24,503 nucleotides of DNA, taken from DSWT01 sp035415725 (GTDB lineage Bacteria; Chloroflexota; Anaerolineae; B4-G1; SLSP01). This document shows, one piece after another, positions 24,441 through 24,503 of the stretch. The translations under genes were made by a program, and so were the position numbers. The stretch covers positions 1 to 24,503 of the forward strand of contig DAOOGN010000070.1 of assembly GCA_035415725.1 (NCBI GenBank), in the 5' to 3' direction. The notes under the pieces were generated by a model that saw only the letters and a program-made list of their open reading frames with translations, did no database searches and was not told where the DNA came from. Position 1 is the stretch's first letter. Every line of letters begins with the position of its first letter.

Positions 24441-24503
24441 AAAAATGTTTTTCTACCGTACATTGATTAGGCAAAAGATCAGTCATGAGGTACACTCGTG
24501 TTC

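Noticed and set aside
24484..24503. ATG near the window end as a new gene
   Set aside because: Fewer than seven codons are visible and there is no clear ribosome site, so it cannot be judged.

Overview
The window looks like chromosomal DNA from a GC-rich, probably Gram-positive-like or monoderm environmental bacterium. My best guess is Chloroflexota (Anaerolineae-like). The reasons are the Tat-type lipoprotein with a Thr/Pro/Ala linker, the very large multidomain signalling proteins, the LysW-like zinc ribbon, and the many decayed intergenic palindromes. The taxonomic call is an inference, since there is no rRNA or other marker gene here. I see no phage genes, transposase, CRISPR array, tRNA or rRNA.

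Left half (about 1-12330, minus strand): nine genes read leftward. An ABC importer of the peptide/oligosaccharide class comes first: a Tat lipoprotein binding protein, two permeases and two ATPases. It is followed by a B12-binding radical SAM enzyme, an inositol-2-dehydrogenase-like oxidoreductase, a xylose-isomerase-like TIM barrel protein and a zinc-dependent alcohol/polyol dehydrogenase. A textbook sigma70 promoter (TTGACA, 17-bp spacer, TATAAT) drives the importer. Two abutting 12-bp LacI-family-like operator sites lie just downstream of its start point. Together this suggests a repressible locus that imports and oxidises a sugar or cyclitol. Long gaps at 9775-9936 and 5063-5370 contain inverted repeats that may tune or separate expression.

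Centre (about 12330-13450): a 13-bp perfect inverted repeat, a start-less protein-like reading frame on the minus strand (a possible remnant), a small LysW-like zinc ribbon protein with an extremely acidic tail, and a strong intrinsic terminator.

Right half (13447-24357, plus strand): two signalling units. Unit 1 is an 1100-residue membrane sensor histidine kinase (multi-TM, Cache, HAMP, GAF, PAS, HisKA, HATPase). It is coupled by an ATGA overlap to a 1240-residue fusion protein: metallo-beta-lactamase-fold hydrolase, STAS, a degenerate Ser/Thr-kinase-like domain and an AAA ATPase. Unit 2 follows a tandem 128-bp duplication of leader DNA. It encodes a NarL-type histidine kinase with an unassigned beta-rich C-terminal extension, an SPFH/band-7 protein with no transmembrane segment, and a LuxR-type response regulator. 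The SPFH gene sits between the kinase and its regulator, which hints at a membrane-state sensing circuit.

The strongest candidates for something undescribed are the four-domain fusion coupled to its histidine kinase, and the kinase-SPFH-regulator trio.
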